Of a stretch of DNA of 64,000 nt, positions 1 through 9,700 are shown one piece after another. The translations under genes and the position numbers were made by a program. This stretch comes from Candidatus Accumulibacter aalborgensis (lineage in GTDB: Bacteria; Pseudomonadota; Gammaproteobacteria; Burkholderiales; Rhodocyclaceae), in the NCBI RefSeq assembly GCF_900089955.1, contig NZ_FLQX01000001.1, positions 1-64,000 on the forward strand, in the 5' to 3' direction. Position 1 is the stretch's first letter; every line of letters begins with the position of its first letter. The notes below the pieces were generated by a model, which had not been told where the DNA came from, did no database searches, and saw only the letters and a list, made by a program, of their open reading frames with translations.

Positions 1-62
1 GCAGCATCTCTCCACCGGTCACGATCACGCGAAACGACCGGTCACGTTCCGCGAAATACGCA
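1..62. mobile_element. Probable end of an IS21-like insertion sequence
   Basis: The first 62 bases do not match the Ig-repeat sequence that starts abruptly at base 63. They hold two imperfect direct repeats, ACCGGTCACGATCACGCGAA at 14 and ACCGGTCACGTTCCGCGAAA at 37, 23 bases apart. The block ends in CA, just where the repeat-gene match resumes (ACTACCTT). Repeated motifs near a terminus that ends in CA are typical of IS21-family ends. No transposase gene lies in the window, so the family assignment is an inference. Confidence 0.5.
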
Positions 63-2950
63 ACTACCTTCAGATCGACCCGACTGCGCTGAAGGACAGT
101 ACCGACCACAGCTATGCCGGCATCAGTGACCACACGACCCTGAACTTCAAGGCTGTCGACTCGGTACCAACGCTCAACGGGTCCAACCCGTCAGACAACG
201 GGAACCTGGAGTTCAATCAGGACATCAGCCTGTATTTCTCCGAGAACGTCCACGCCGGCACCGGCACCCTCCGGCTGTACCAGGCGGACGGCACCGTGGT
301 GGAAAGCTTTGATGTCGCTAGCGGCATCGGGGGGGCAGGCGGCTTGATCAGCTTCGGCGGGAAAGGCGTCATTGTGAATCCAGGCGCCGACCTGCTGGCG
401 GGAACCGACTACTACCTTCAGATCGACCCGACTGCGGTGAAGGACAGTACCGGCCAGAGCTATGCCGGCATCAGTGACCACACGACACTGAACTTCAAGG
501 CTGTCGACTCGGTCCCAGCGCTCTACGGGTCCGACCCGTCAGACAACGGGACCATGGAGTTCAATCGGGACATCAACCTGTATTTCTCCGAGGCCATCCA
601 CGCCGGCACCGGCACCCTCCGGCTGTACCAGGCGGACGGTGCCGTGGTAGAAAGATTTGACGTTGCTACCGGAGTGGGAGATGCAGGCGGTTCGCTCAGC
701 TTCAACGGCTCGTCGGTCGATATCAACCCCAAGGGCGACCTGCTGCCGGGAACCGACTACTACCTTCAGATCGACCCGACTGCGCTGAAGGACAGTACCG
801 ACCACAGCTATGCCGGCATCAGTGACAAAACGACCCTGAACTTCAAGGCGGTCGACTCGGTGCCAACGCTCTCCTGGTCCGACCCGTCAGACAACGGGAC
901 CATGGAGTTCAATCGGGACATCGTCCTGCATTTCTCAGAGAACATCCACGCCGGCACCGGCACCATCCGGCTGTACCAGGCGGACGGCAGCCTCGTGGAA
1001 AGCTTCAACGTCGCGACCGGAGTGGGGGCAGCAGGCGGTTCCGTCGACTTCAACGGCTCGTGGGTCGATGTTAACCCCAAGGCCGACCTGCTGCCAGGAA
1101 CTGACTACTACGTTCAGATCGACCCGACTGCGGTGAAGGATAGTACCAACCACAACTATGCGGGCATCGGCGACCACACGACCCTGAACTTGAAGGCGGT
1201 CGACTCGGCACCAAGGCTCTCCGGGTCCGACCCGTCAGACAACGGGACCATGGAGTACAATCGGGACATCAGCCTGTTTTTCTCCGAGAACATCCATGCA
1301 GGCACCGGCACCATCCGGCTATACCAGTCGGACGGCAGCCTCGCGGAAAGCTTCGACGTCGCGACCGGAGTGGGGGGGGCAGGCGGTTCCGTCGACTTCA
1401 ACGGCTCGTGGGTCGATGTTAGCCCCAAGGCCGACCTGCTGCCAGGAACTGACTACTACGTTCAGATCGACCCGACTGCGGTGAAGGATAGTACCAACCA
1501 CAGCTATGCGGGCATCGGTGACCACACGACCCTGAACTTCAAGGCGGTCGACTCGGTACCAAGGCTCTCCGGGTCCGACCCGTCAGACAACGGGACCATG
1601 GAGTTCGATCGGAACCTGTCGCTGTGGTTCTCCGAGAACATCCACGCGGGTACCGGCACCATCCGGCTGTACCAGGCGGACGGCACCGTAGTGGAAAGCT
1701 TCGATGTCGCGACCGGGATGGGAGGGGCTGGCGGTTCGGTCAGCTTCGGAAAACTCGGGCAAGGCGTCTCTGTGAATCCAGGGGCCGACCTGCTGCCGGG
1801 AACCGACTACTACCTTCAGATCGACCCGACTGCGGTGAAGGATAGTACCAACCACAGCTACGCCGGCATCAGTGACAATGCGACGCTGAACTTCAGGGCT
1901 GTCGACTCGGTACCAACGCTCTCCTCGTCCTACCCGTCGACCATAGAGTTCGATCACGACATAATCTTGCCTTTCTCCGAGAGCGTCCACGCCGGCACCG
2001 GCACCATCCGGCTGTTCCAGGCGGACGGCACCGTGGTGGAAAGCTTCGATGTCGCTACCGGTGTGGGAGGAGCAGGCGGTTCCGTTGGCTTCAACGGCTC
2101 GTTGGTCTATGTTGACCCCAAGGCCGATCTGCTGTCGGGAACCGACTACTACGTTCAGATCGAGCCGACTGCAGTGAAGGACAGTTCCGAGCAGAGTTAT
2201 GCCGGCATCGGTGACAATACCACCCTGAACTTCAAGGCGGTCGATTCGGTACCAACGCTCTTCTCGTCCTACCCGTCAGACAACGGGACACTGTATATGG
2301 ACTACTCTCAGGACATCAGTCTGTTTTTCTCGGAGAATATCCACGCCGGCACCGGCACCGTCCGGCTGTACCAGGCGAACGGCAGTCTCGTGGAAAGCTT
2401 CGATGTTGCGACCGGAATGGGAGGGGCAGGCGGTTCGGTCAGCTTCAATGGTCAGCGGGTCGATGTTAGCCCCAAGGCCGATCGACTGTCGGGAACCGAT
2501 TACTACCTCCAAATCGACCCAACCGCGGTGAAGGACAGTTCCGGCCAGAGCTATGCCGGCATCGGGGACAGTACAGCCCTGAATTTCAAGGCTGTCGACT
2601 CGGCACCAACGCTCTCGGGGTCCTACCCGTCGGACAATGGGACACTGCCTGTCCAGGGGAACCTGCAGCTGGTGTTCTCGGAGAATGTCCATGCCGGCAC
2701 CGGCACCATCCGGCTGTACCAGGCGGACGGCAGCCTCGTGGAAGGCTTCGATGTCGCGACCGGAATGGGAGGTGCGGGGGGAGCGGTCAGCTTCAATTTT
2801 CCCTCGCGGGTCGAAGTTAACCCCAACGCTGACCTGGTTCCCGGAACCGACTATTATCTTGAGGTCGATCCCAGCGCCGTACAAGATGCCACCGGGAACT
2901 TCTTTGCTGGCATCGTTGGTGTATCAACGCTCAATTTCGAAGCGATCTGA
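2..2950 (+). CDS. Giant Ig-like repeat surface/adhesin protein, 3' part
   Basis: The frame is open from the window edge to the stop at 2948-2950. The protein is a run of about eight near-identical units of 113-118 residues, each with the signature FSENIHAGTGTIRLYQADG, then ESFDVATG, GTDYYLQIDPTAVKDS and TTLNFKAVDS. This resembles the bacterial Ig-like (SbsA/Big_5) domain found in large secreted adhesins and S-layer-like proteins. No C-terminal anchor or type I secretion signal is visible: the protein stops right after the last unit (VSTLNFEAI). True gene sequence probably begins at 63, because bases 1-62 look like an IS end. The gene is therefore 5'-incomplete here and possibly disrupted. The role in adhesion or biofilm is inferred from the family. 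Confidence 0.75.
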   Translation, partial: QHLSTGHDHAKRPVTFREIRNYLQIDPTALKDSTDHSYAGISDHTTLNFKAVDSVPTLNGSNPSDNGNLEFNQDISLYFSENVHAGTGTLRLYQADGTVVESFDVASGIGGAGGLISFGGKGVIVNPGADLLAGTDYYLQIDPTAVKDSTGQSYAGISDHTTLNFKAVDSVPALYGSDPSDNGTMEFNRDINLYFSEAIHAGTGTLRLYQADGAVVERFDVATGVGDAGGSLSFNGSSVDINPKGDLLPGTDYYLQIDPTALKDSTDHSYAGISDKTTLNFKAVDSVPTLSWSDPSDNGTMEFNRDIVLHFSENIHAGTGTIRLYQADGSLVESFNVATGVGAAGGSVDFNGSWVDVNPKADLLPGTDYYVQIDPTAVKDSTNHNYAGIGDHTTLNLKAVDSAPRLSGSDPSDNGTMEYNRDISLFFSENIHAGTGTIRLYQSDGSLAESFDVATGVGGAGGSVDFNGSWVDVSPKADLLPGTDYYVQIDPTAVKDSTNHSYAGIGDHTTLNFKAVDSVPRLSGSDPSDNGTMEFDRNLSLWFSENIHAGTGTIRLYQADGTVVESFDVATGMGGAGGSVSFGKLGQGVSVNPGADLLPGTDYYLQIDPTAVKDSTNHSYAGISDNATLNFRAVDSVPTLSSSYPSTIEFDHDIILPFSESVHAGTGTIRLFQADGTVVESFDVATGVGGAGGSVGFNGSLVYVDPKADLLSGTDYYVQIEPTAVKDSSEQSYAGIGDNTTLNFKAVDSVPTLFSSYPSDNGTLYMDYSQDISLFFSENIHAGTGTVRLYQANGSLVESFDVATGMGGAGGSVSFNGQRVDVSPKADRLSGTDYYLQIDPTAVKDSSGQSYAGIGDSTALNFKAVDSAPTLSGSYPSDNGTLPVQGNLQLVFSENVHAGTGTIRLYQADGSLVEGFDVATGMGGAGGAVSFNFPSRVEVNPNADLVPGTDYYLEVDPSAVQDATGNFFAGIVGVSTLNFEAI
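155..2950 (+). repeat. Tandem ~348-bp repeats coding Ig-like domains
   Basis: Taking GTCGA(C/T)TC as the unit boundary, units start at 155, 503, 851, 1199, 1547, 1901, 2240 and 2594. Spacing is exactly 348 bp for the first four intervals, then 354, 339 and 354. Long blocks are identical between neighbours, for example GACCCGACTGC(G/A)(C/G)TGAAGGA, which suggests recent amplification or gene conversion. Confidence 0.9.
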
Positions 2951-2982
2951 GTTGCATATGGCCGGCCCCGTTTTCTGACGCG

Positions 2983-4311
2983 ATGAAGCTGAATCCAGAA
3001 GACACTTTCTTCGATGCGGTAAGGCACTCCCAGGCAGGGGAACTGGCCCAGGCAGAGGAGGGCTGCAGGCGTGTCCTGGAATTCGACGATTCCCAGAGCG
3101 ATGCCGCCCACCTGCTGGCCATCATTCTCTCCCGGTCGAGAAGGTTTGGCGAAGCAAATCAATGGTTCGAGAAAGCCATCGCGAATCGACCGGAAAATCT
3201 CGACTACCTGATCAACTATGCAAATGCATTGCGGGATCAGGGATGCGCGGTCCAGGCAGAAGCCACGATTTGCAGGGCGCTTGCCCGCGATCCGCTGAAG
3301 CCGGAGGCGCTCAATCTTCATGGCCTGATCCTGATGGAATCGGGCCGACTGGAACACGCAGCAGAGTGTTTTCGCAAGGCCTTGACCTGTCGCCCCAAAT
3401 ATCCACATGCGTTGAACAACCTCGGCAACCTGCTGCAGAAGCTTGGTCAGGCTGACGGGGCGGTCGAAGTGTATCGTGTCCTGCTGGAAGCACAGCCCCA
3501 CTATCCTGAGGCCTTGAATAATCTCGGGCAAGCGCTGAAATCCATCGGTCGCATAGCGGAGGCCGCTGAACAATTCAACAAGGCGATCGAGCAGAAGCCG
3601 GTCTTTCCTGAGGCGCGGGCGAACCTCCTCGAAGTCAGCGAGGTCTGGACGCGCCCGCTCGTCGGTCGCCACGTGGTTCTGCGACGAGCGGTCAGGTCGG
3701 ATGCCGAATTGATAAGTGCATGGTTTGCTTCGTCGGACTTCACGAACCGGTTCAATCGCTTTCTCGCGCGAGTTTCAGATGTGAAAAGCCTGCAGAAGAA
3801 ACTGGCCGCAGCCGAGCAACTGCATCCCTGTCAAACCAGGTCGATCGACTGGGTGATTTGCAAGGCGGACAACGCGATGCCGATGGGTCTGGTCAGCCTG
3901 ACGGATATCCACGCGGAGCATCGTCGCGCAGAGTTCATGATTGGACTGCCGGATTCCGCAAACCGAACCACCGGAATCGGACTGGAAAGCAGCCTCTTGG
4001 CACTGGATTTTTCGTTCAACAAGGTCCAGCTCAACAAGCTTAGCAGCCTCGTCTATCAGGATAATGTCCGAGCACAGAGGAACGCGCTGGCCCTGGGTTT
4101 TGCAGCAGAAGGCTATCTATCTGCACACATCCGAGATCCGACCACCGGGATGTTCCTCGACCTCTACGTCAACGGACTCACCATAGAGGCATTCAGGTCC
4201 AACCAGCGATTGTCTCATCTGTCGCGCCGCTTGCTCGGTACCGACATCACCCGTTTCAGCGCAGTCCAAGCACGTCCTGCATGTCGAACAGGCCCTTGCT
4301 CCGGCTGCTGA
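2983..4311 (+). CDS. TPR repeat - GNAT N-acetyltransferase fusion protein
   Basis: This 442-residue protein has no signal peptide. Residues ~1-205 are tandem TPRs (for example [22 protein letters not shown] and [22 protein letters not shown]). Residues ~215-405 form a GNAT-type acetyltransferase domain: [19 protein letters not shown] opens it, AEFMIGL follows, and [19 protein letters not shown] is the usual acetyl-CoA-binding helix region. It lies 32 bp after the Ig-repeat gene on the same strand, so a role in modifying that surface protein or its glycan is possible but only inferred. The last ~18 codons overlap the convergent dapB end by 56 bp. No strong ribosome binding site precedes the ATG. 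Confidence 0.75.
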   Translation: MKLNPEDTFFDAVRHSQAGELAQAEEGCRRVLEFDDSQSDAAHLLAIILSRSRRFGEANQWFEKAIANRPENLDYLINYANALRDQGCAVQAEATICRALARDPLKPEALNLHGLILMESGRLEHAAECFRKALTCRPKYPHALNNLGNLLQKLGQADGAVEVYRVLLEAQPHYPEALNNLGQALKSIGRIAEAAEQFNKAIEQKPVFPEARANLLEVSEVWTRPLVGRHVVLRRAVRSDAELISAWFASSDFTNRFNRFLARVSDVKSLQKKLAAAEQLHPCQTRSIDWVICKADNAMPMGLVSLTDIHAEHRRAEFMIGLPDSANRTTGIGLESSLLALDFSFNKVQLNKLSSLVYQDNVRAQRNALALGFAAEGYLSAHIRDPTTGMFLDLYVNGLTIEAFRSNQRLSHLSRRLLGTDITRFSAVQARPACRTGPCSGC

Positions 4312-5062
4312 GAAAACGTGCTGCACGCAGGCTGCCCAGCGCATACGGCAGCCTGCTGCTCGCTTTGTGGCCAATTTCGACGCGCTCGCCAAGGCCACAG
4401 AACATGACGTTGTGGTCGCCGACGATGTCGCCGCCGCGGATAGTCGAAAAGCCGATCGTCGATGGCAGTCGCTCGCCGGTGACCCCCTCGCGACCGTAGA
4501 CCGCGCATTGCCGGAGGTCACGACCGAACGCCTGCGCCACCACCTCACCCATGCGCAGCGCGGTCCCCGATGGGGCATCGATCTTGTGTCGGTGGTGCGC
4601 TTCGACGATCTCTATGTCGTAGCCCTCGTTCATGATCCGCGCGGCCAGGTCGAGCAGCTTGAAGACGACGTTGACGCCGACGCTCATGTTGGGCGCAAAG
4701 ACGACTGGAATGTCCTCGGCGGCAGCCGCAATCGCATTCTTGCCGGCAGCGTCGAAGCCGGTCGTGCCAATGACGATCGCCGTACCGTGGCGCCGGCATA
4801 TCTCGAGGTGTTCGAGCGTGCCTTCAGGGCGGGTGAAGTCGATCAGGCAGGTGGCCTGGGCGATTCCCGCGTCCCGGTCGCTGCTCACCAGAATCCCGCA
4901 CGGCAGGCCGACCAGCTCGCCTGCGTCCTTCCCCAGCACGACCGCGTCAGGTTGGTCGATCGCTGCTGCCAGCGTCGCCTCCGCATCCCTCAGCGTCGCC
5001 TCGACCAACATCCGTCCCATGCGGCCGCCGGCGCCCGCAATCGCGATTCTCAAGTCGTTCAT
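4256..5062 (-). CDS. dapB: 4-hydroxy-tetrahydrodipicolinate reductase
   Basis: DapB reduces 4-hydroxy-tetrahydrodipicolinate with NAD(P)H in the lysine/diaminopimelate pathway. The 268-residue product begins [19 protein letters not shown], the Rossmann GxGGRMG nucleotide-binding loop. It contains [18 protein letters not shown], the DapB signature with the catalytic HHRxKxDxPSGTA. The ATG at 5062 was chosen over an upstream in-frame start because it lies 1 base after the bamE stop and matches the family N-terminus. It is probably co-transcribed with bamE. Confidence 0.95.
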   Translation of the reverse strand: MNDLRIAIAGAGGRMGRMLVEATLRDAEATLAAAIDQPDAVVLGKDAGELVGLPCGILVSSDRDAGIAQATCLIDFTRPEGTLEHLEICRRHGTAIVIGTTGFDAAGKNAIAAAAEDIPVVFAPNMSVGVNVVFKLLDLAARIMNEGYDIEIVEAHHRHKIDAPSGTALRMGEVVAQAFGRDLRQCAVYGREGVTGERLPSTIGFSTIRGGDIVGDHNVMFCGLGERVEIGHKASSRLPYALGSLRAARFLSSRSKGLFDMQDVLGLR

Positions 5063-5063
5063 G

Positions 5064-5546
5064 TCAGAGCCCCACGCTTTCCAGCATCTTGCTGAAGAAT
5101 CCTTGTTCGTCCGGCGGCGGCATGGCCACACTGCCATCGGTCGGCAGCGAACTCAGATCGATTTCCCTGTTCCGCGGTTGCGCTACAGTCGCTGTGTCTG
5201 TCTGTTGCGCGGGGGTGACATCGCCGGCGACCCGAACCAGCTTGCCTTCGGCGTCGAAAAAAACCGAAAACAGGCGGCTCTCGACCACTCCGGTATTCCC
5301 TTTCTTCAGCCAGAAGAAGTAATCCCAGCGGTTGGCGTGAAACATGTCGACCAGCACCGGCGTGCCGAGGATGAAGCGCACTTGATCCATTGACAGCCCT
5401 GGACGCAACTGGGAGACCATCTCCTGGGTCAGCACGTTGCCTTGCTGTACATCGATCCGGTACTCGTTGACGATGCGCGGTACCCAGGAGCAGGCGGACA
5501 GCAGGCAGAGGACGATGAGGGAAGTGGCGAAACGCGGGAAGTTCAT
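5064..5546 (-). CDS. bamE: Outer membrane assembly lipoprotein BamE
   Basis: BamE (SmpA/OmlA family) is a lipoprotein subunit of the BAM complex that inserts beta-barrel proteins in the outer membrane. The 160-residue product starts with a lipoprotein signal [19 protein letters not shown], with the lipobox LSAC. The core carries the family motif [18 protein letters not shown] and the [10 protein letters not shown] segment. The ~60-residue C-terminal tail is longer than in E. coli. It is divergent from fur and lies just upstream of dapB, an arrangement (fur / bamE-dapB) common in betaproteobacteria. Confidence 0.95.
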   Translation of the reverse strand: MNFPRFATSLIVLCLLSACSWVPRIVNEYRIDVQQGNVLTQEMVSQLRPGLSMDQVRFILGTPVLVDMFHANRWDYFFWLKKGNTGVVESRLFSVFFDAEGKLVRVAGDVTPAQQTDTATVAQPRNREIDLSSLPTDGSVAMPPPDEQGFFSKMLESVGL

Positions 5547-5730
5547 GTTCTGGTCGGATCGTGGTGAGTGATCAGGAAGCGACGAGCGATGTCGATCAAG
5601 GCGTCCGGGACGGCGCCAGGATCGGCAATCGAACTGACGGAAGACTTGCGCCGGTTCTGCATTGCAGCCGCTGAAGGTATATCATAACCGAAAACCCCGT
5701 CCTCCTTTCGCAGCCGATCAAGGTAAGCCG

Positions 5731-6204
5731 ATGAGCAACTCCGATGACCTCAAGAGCATGGGGCTGAAAGCCACCCTGCCACGCCTCAAGATCCTCGCTC
5801 TTTTCGAGAAAACCGACGTTCGTCATCTCACCGCCGAGGACGTCTATCGCCTGCTGCTCGCCGAGAATCTGGATGTCGGCCTGGCCACCGTCTACCGCGT
5901 GCTGACCCAGTTCGAGCAGGCCGGCTTGCTCGAACGTCACTATTTCGAATCGGGCAAGGCGGTCTTCGAATTGAGCGCGGGACAGCACCACGACCATCTG
6001 GTGTGTATCGATTGTGGTCGTGTCGAAGAGTTCTACGATGCCGAGATCGAACGCCGCCAAACGCGGATTGCCAAGGAGCGTGGCTTCATCATTCGCGAGC
6101 ACGCCCTTTATCTCTACGCCGAATGCACCAAGACGGATTGCCCGCATCGCGGCAACTCGGTGAGGACGGTCGGCGAGCGCCACCGGGCGCCGCTCGCCGA
6201 TTGA
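5731..6204 (+). CDS. fur: Ferric uptake regulator Fur
   Basis: A 157-residue Fe2+-responsive repressor. The N-terminal winged helix has [15 protein letters not shown] and [17 protein letters not shown]. The metal-binding part has [18 protein letters not shown], and further cysteines lie in [11 protein letters not shown]. The ATG at 5731 is preceded by AAGGTAAG and fits the known Fur N-terminus; an upstream start in the same frame would add unlikely residues. It is divergent from bamE. The candidate Fur box before feoA in this same window is a likely target. Confidence 0.95.
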   Translation: MSNSDDLKSMGLKATLPRLKILALFEKTDVRHLTAEDVYRLLLAENLDVGLATVYRVLTQFEQAGLLERHYFESGKAVFELSAGQHHDHLVCIDCGRVEEFYDAEIERRQTRIAKERGFIIREHALYLYAECTKTDCPHRGNSVRTVGERHRAPLAD

Positions 6205-6240
6205 CAAGCTGGCCGAACTGGACCGAGAGGGGCGCCAGCG

Positions 6241-7137
6241 TCAGCGTGCGTTGCCCGAGCGTGAAACAAACAGTTCGGGATCGACCATCGCGCCATTGAG
6301 AATCACGCTCCAGTGCAGGTGAGGGCCGGTTGCGCGACCGCTCATTCCCGACCGGCCGATCGGTTGGCCCTTGGCGACTACCGCCCCGGGTTGCACATCA
6401 ATGCGCTCGAGGTGGCAATACATGCTGATCAGGCCGTTGCCGTGGTCGACGAAGATGGTCTGGCCGTTGAAGAAATAGTCGTCGGTTGCCAGTACGGTAC
6501 CATTTGCGTTGGCCCTGACCGCGGCGCCGCGAGGCACCGCGATGTCGAAGCCGGCGTGTGGCGAACGCGGTTCGCCGTTGAATAAACGGCGGACGCCAAA
6601 GCGCCCCGTCAGCCGCCCGTCGGCCGGCAGGACAAAGGCCGTGTCCGTCACTGCCGCCTCGCGCCAGTGACGCTTCAGGCGCCCGATGGCGGCCACTTCA
6701 CCTTCGACGCGTGCCAGGTCGCCGGCCGACAGTTGCACCTTGCTGCTGTCCTTGATCGTGATCCGCTGCTCAGGGTAGTTCCTGGCGTTGACCGCGAAGC
6801 CCGCGCTGCGCGTCTCGCCGGCCCCCTCCACGCGTAGTTCGTGCGCACCAGGCGCGGTATCGAGCGCCAGTCCAACCACCGCAACCCACTGACCCGCTTC
6901 GGCGGTAACCAGAACCCGCTGGTCACCGAGCCATGCGCGCGGTTGGGCGCCGTCGGCCGAGACCGGACCCAGCGAGACCAGCGCCACCCCTCCGGGGACA
7001 CTGGCGGCCCTGGGCAATCCGGCATGCGCCAGCGATGGCCCGAACAGGGCGAGCAAGGCGCCTGCACAGAGGGAAACGAAGGCGAAAGGAGTTGGTTTGC
7101 CCACCGCTAAAGCGAAGTCGCGTTGAAGGTGTCGCAC
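6241..7137 (-). CDS. M23 family peptidoglycan metallopeptidase
   Basis: The C-terminal half is a LytM/peptidase M23 domain: GRFGVRRLFNGEPRSPHAGF, then DHGNGLISMYCHLERIDVQPG and GMSGRATGPHLHWSV. It has the zinc-binding HxGxD and HLH motifs. The N-terminus is a signal peptide (FAFVSLCAGALLALFGPSLAHA), so the enzyme acts on peptidoglycan in the periplasm. About 100 residues before the catalytic domain form an Ig-like/N-terminal module. Two GTG starts are possible, 7137 and 7104; neither has a clear ribosome binding site, and 7104 would lie 2 bases after the upstream stop. The gene directly follows ypfJ on the same strand. Confidence 0.85.
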   Translation of the reverse strand: MRHLQRDFALAVGKPTPFAFVSLCAGALLALFGPSLAHAGLPRAASVPGGVALVSLGPVSADGAQPRAWLGDQRVLVTAEAGQWVAVVGLALDTAPGAHELRVEGAGETRSAGFAVNARNYPEQRITIKDSSKVQLSAGDLARVEGEVAAIGRLKRHWREAAVTDTAFVLPADGRLTGRFGVRRLFNGEPRSPHAGFDIAVPRGAAVRANANGTVLATDDYFFNGQTIFVDHGNGLISMYCHLERIDVQPGAVVAKGQPIGRSGMSGRATGPHLHWSVILNGAMVDPELFVSRSGNAR

Positions 7138-7979
7138 TGACGGATGTCGCCGCTGTCCATGCCGCGCTTGAACCAGCGCACGCGTTGCTCGGACGAGCCA
7201 TGCGTAAATGATTCCGGCACTACCTGCCCGCGCGTTTGCCGTTGCAGACGATCGTCGCCGATCGCCGAGGCGGCGGTGAGCGCCTGCTCAGCCTCGCCGG
7301 GTTCGAGCATCTTCTGCATGCTATCGGCGCGGTGACCCCAGACGCCGGCGAAGCAATCGGCCTGCAGTTCCAGCCGCACCGATAGCGCATTGGCCGCCGC
7401 CTTGTTGCCGCTGCGCTGCTGCGCGGCGCTCACCTTGTCCGAGATGCCGAGCAGGTTCTGCACGTGATGGCCGACTTCGTGTGCGATCACATAGGCCTGC
7501 GCGAACTCGCCAGGCGCGTGAAACCGTTCCTTCAGATCGCGGTAGAAAGCCAGGTCGATATAAACCTTATGATCAGCGGGGCAATAAAAGGGGCCCATCG
7601 CCGACTGACCCGTGCCGCAGGCAGTCGGTGTCGCGCCGGTGAACAGGACCAGTTTCGGGTCCTGATAGCGGCGCCCGGCGTCGCTGAAAATACTTTGCCA
7701 GGTGGTCTCGGTGCTACCGAGAACCTTGGCGACGAAGGTCGCCATTTCGTCGTTGGCCGGAGGCTTGTGGGCCGGCCGACTGGCTGGCGGAGGGGCGCTG
7801 CTGCTGGTATTCGAAGCCAGCCCGAGAATCACGGCCGGGTCGATGCCGAAAAAGTAGCCAGCGGCGAGCGCGATGACCAGCGTGCCGATGCCGACGCTGC
7901 CGCGCCCAATGCCACCGCCGCCACCATCGCCTCGCCGGTCCTCGACGTTCTGACTCTCGCCCTGGTCGTCCAGACGCAT
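7107..7979 (-). CDS. ypfJ: YpfJ-like neutral zinc metallopeptidase
   Basis: A 290-residue protein with a single N-terminal membrane anchor (IGTLVIALAAGYFFGIDP) after a hydrophilic glycine-rich start MRLDDQGESQNVEDRRGDG. The zinc site is VIAHEVGHHVQNLLGI (HExxH), with SVRLELQADCFAGVWGH downstream. This is the putative neutral zinc metallopeptidase family typified by E. coli YpfJ. The substrate is unknown. Its stop lies inside or just before the M23 gene, so the two peptidases are likely one operon, transcribed away from the CNNM gene. Confidence 0.9.
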   Translation of the reverse strand: MRLDDQGESQNVEDRRGDGGGGGIGRGSVGIGTLVIALAAGYFFGIDPAVILGLASNTSSSAPPPASRPAHKPPANDEMATFVAKVLGSTETTWQSIFSDAGRRYQDPKLVLFTGATPTACGTGQSAMGPFYCPADHKVYIDLAFYRDLKERFHAPGEFAQAYVIAHEVGHHVQNLLGISDKVSAAQQRSGNKAAANALSVRLELQADCFAGVWGHRADSMQKMLEPGEAEQALTAASAIGDDRLQRQTRGQVVPESFTHGSSEQRVRWFKRGMDSGDIRQCDTFNATSL

Positions 7980-8191
7980 GCTTTACCCCCCCCAAAGACG
8001 TTTGATGCCAGCGATGTTAACAGAACGTGGACAGGATTTCTGATTTGTGCATAATCCGCACGCCTTTTGCAAAAAAGGGCCGTGTGCGTGCTTTCTCTTC
8101 GCATGCACAGCGCAGATAACAAGCAGACACGCGCCGGTACTCAGCCCGATCGTGCGGATCTGTCATTTGAGACCACCTGAGGAGGTTGCCC

Positions 8192-9697
8192 ATGGACCTA
8201 TCGGCTGTTCAAATACCTGCCTGGATTGATCTTGAACTGATCATCCGAGGCTGCGTTCAGGTGCTCCTGCTGACCATGTCGGCATTCTTTTCCGGATCGG
8301 AAACAGCCCTTTTTTCGCTGACTTCCTTCGACCTGCAAAGGTTGCGCAACAGTCAGCATCCGCGCAGCAAGAGTATTCACGAAATGCTCGAAGAGCCGCG
8401 CCGCCTGATCATCTCGCTATTGTGCGGCAACGAACTGGTGAACATTGCCTCATCGGCCAACATGGCGGCCATCTTCTTGAAGTATTTCACCGACGACCAG
8501 ACCACCTGGATCAACATTCTGGTGATGGTTCCGTTGCTCCTCCTGTTCGGAGAGGTCACACCCAAGACCATCGCCGTCACTTACCCGATGATGATTGCCA
8601 CCAATATCACGGCGGCGCTGTTACCCAAATGGATCGCCTTGATCACGCCCCTGCGCAACGCGGTGCGCGCCGTTGCCGACCGAATCACTTCGGCCATCGT
8701 CGGCGAACCGGTGAAGAAGGACAATCTGCTTCATTCCGACGAATTCCGTACGCTGGTGGAGGAAGGCGAGGCCAGTGGCGTGATCGTGCCGACGGAGCGC
8801 ATCCTCATCGACAACATGCTGGAGGCCTCCGAGGCGCAGGTGGTCGACATCATGACGCCTATTTCGAGCATGGTTTCGCTCGATGTGCAGCAGCCTTTGC
8901 CGGATCTGGTGGCAGCCTTCCAGGCCATCCACCATGCGCGTGTGCCGCTGTTCGAGGATAGCCCGGCGATGATCGTCGGTTTCCTCCATTCGGAAGACGT
9001 CATCAAGCTGGTTCGCAGTGGCGCCGACCTGGCGGCAATGAGTGTGCGCGACGTGATGCGGCAACCCCATTTTGTTCCCTCGACCAAGAAGGTTGACGAA
9101 ATGGTCGAGTTCTTCCAGGAGAATCGCACGCGCACGGCACTGGTGATTGGCGAATACGCCAACGTGTTGGGGATCGTTTCGATCCGCGACGTGGCGGCAT
9201 TCATGCTTGGCAGGCTGGCCCCGCCACAGGAGCCCGGCGTCAGGGAGATCGAGGTGCACAAGATATACTCGATCCCAGGTGACATGAGCCTGGTGGACTT
9301 CAACCAGTTGGTGGGCGCCAACCTCGATGACCCCAGCATGAATACGGTCGGCGGGGTGGTCATGCGCCTGCTCAACCGCTTGCCGAGGCTAGGGGACTCG
9401 GTCACCTTCGAGGGCTTCCTGCTTGCCGTTGAACGTATGCAGGGCTTGCGCATCGAGGAATTACGCGTGACCCGGCTGGGAATGGGACCCGATCCCGAGC
9501 CGACGGACAGCGAGGACAGCGTTCCCTCGCGAGCACTGACTGATGAAACCAACGCAGCGAGCGCTGGCTCGCCGGATGAGGCGGTGGCTGCGACGGTACA
9601 ACATACGCACTCGGTTTTCTCGTCGCAATTGCCGGGCCTGGCCGGTCAGGAAACGCCGCGCGCTGATCAAGTTTCCGCCACCAAGAAAGAGGTCTGA
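8192..9697 (+). CDS. CNNM/CorC-family transporter with DUF21 and CBS domains
   Basis: A 501-residue inner membrane protein. Residues ~15-190 are the DUF21/CNNM membrane domain (MSAFFSGSETALFSLTSFDL), then two CBS domains (VVDIMTPISSMVSLDVQQPL; VRDVMRQPHFVPSTKKVDEM), then a CorC_HlyC domain (FNQLVGANLDDPSMNTVGGV). The family is linked to Mg2+/Co2+ efflux or homeostasis and historically named hemolysin-like. GGAGG at 8181-8185 fixes the ATG at 8192. The last ~70 residues are a low-complexity tail. It is a paralogue of the next gene, 3 bp downstream. Confidence 0.85.
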   Translation: MDLSAVQIPAWIDLELIIRGCVQVLLLTMSAFFSGSETALFSLTSFDLQRLRNSQHPRSKSIHEMLEEPRRLIISLLCGNELVNIASSANMAAIFLKYFTDDQTTWINILVMVPLLLLFGEVTPKTIAVTYPMMIATNITAALLPKWIALITPLRNAVRAVADRITSAIVGEPVKKDNLLHSDEFRTLVEEGEASGVIVPTERILIDNMLEASEAQVVDIMTPISSMVSLDVQQPLPDLVAAFQAIHHARVPLFEDSPAMIVGFLHSEDVIKLVRSGADLAAMSVRDVMRQPHFVPSTKKVDEMVEFFQENRTRTALVIGEYANVLGIVSIRDVAAFMLGRLAPPQEPGVREIEVHKIYSIPGDMSLVDFNQLVGANLDDPSMNTVGGVVMRLLNRLPRLGDSVTFEGFLLAVERMQGLRIEELRVTRLGMGPDPEPTDSEDSVPSRALTDETNAASAGSPDEAVAATVQHTHSVFSSQLPGLAGQETPRADQVSATKKEV

Positions 9698-9700
9698 GTC

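Noticed and set aside
155-2950. Regularly spaced repeats at the start, as a possible CRISPR array
   Set aside because: The period is ~348 bp, and the repeats are in frame and encode Ig-like domains.
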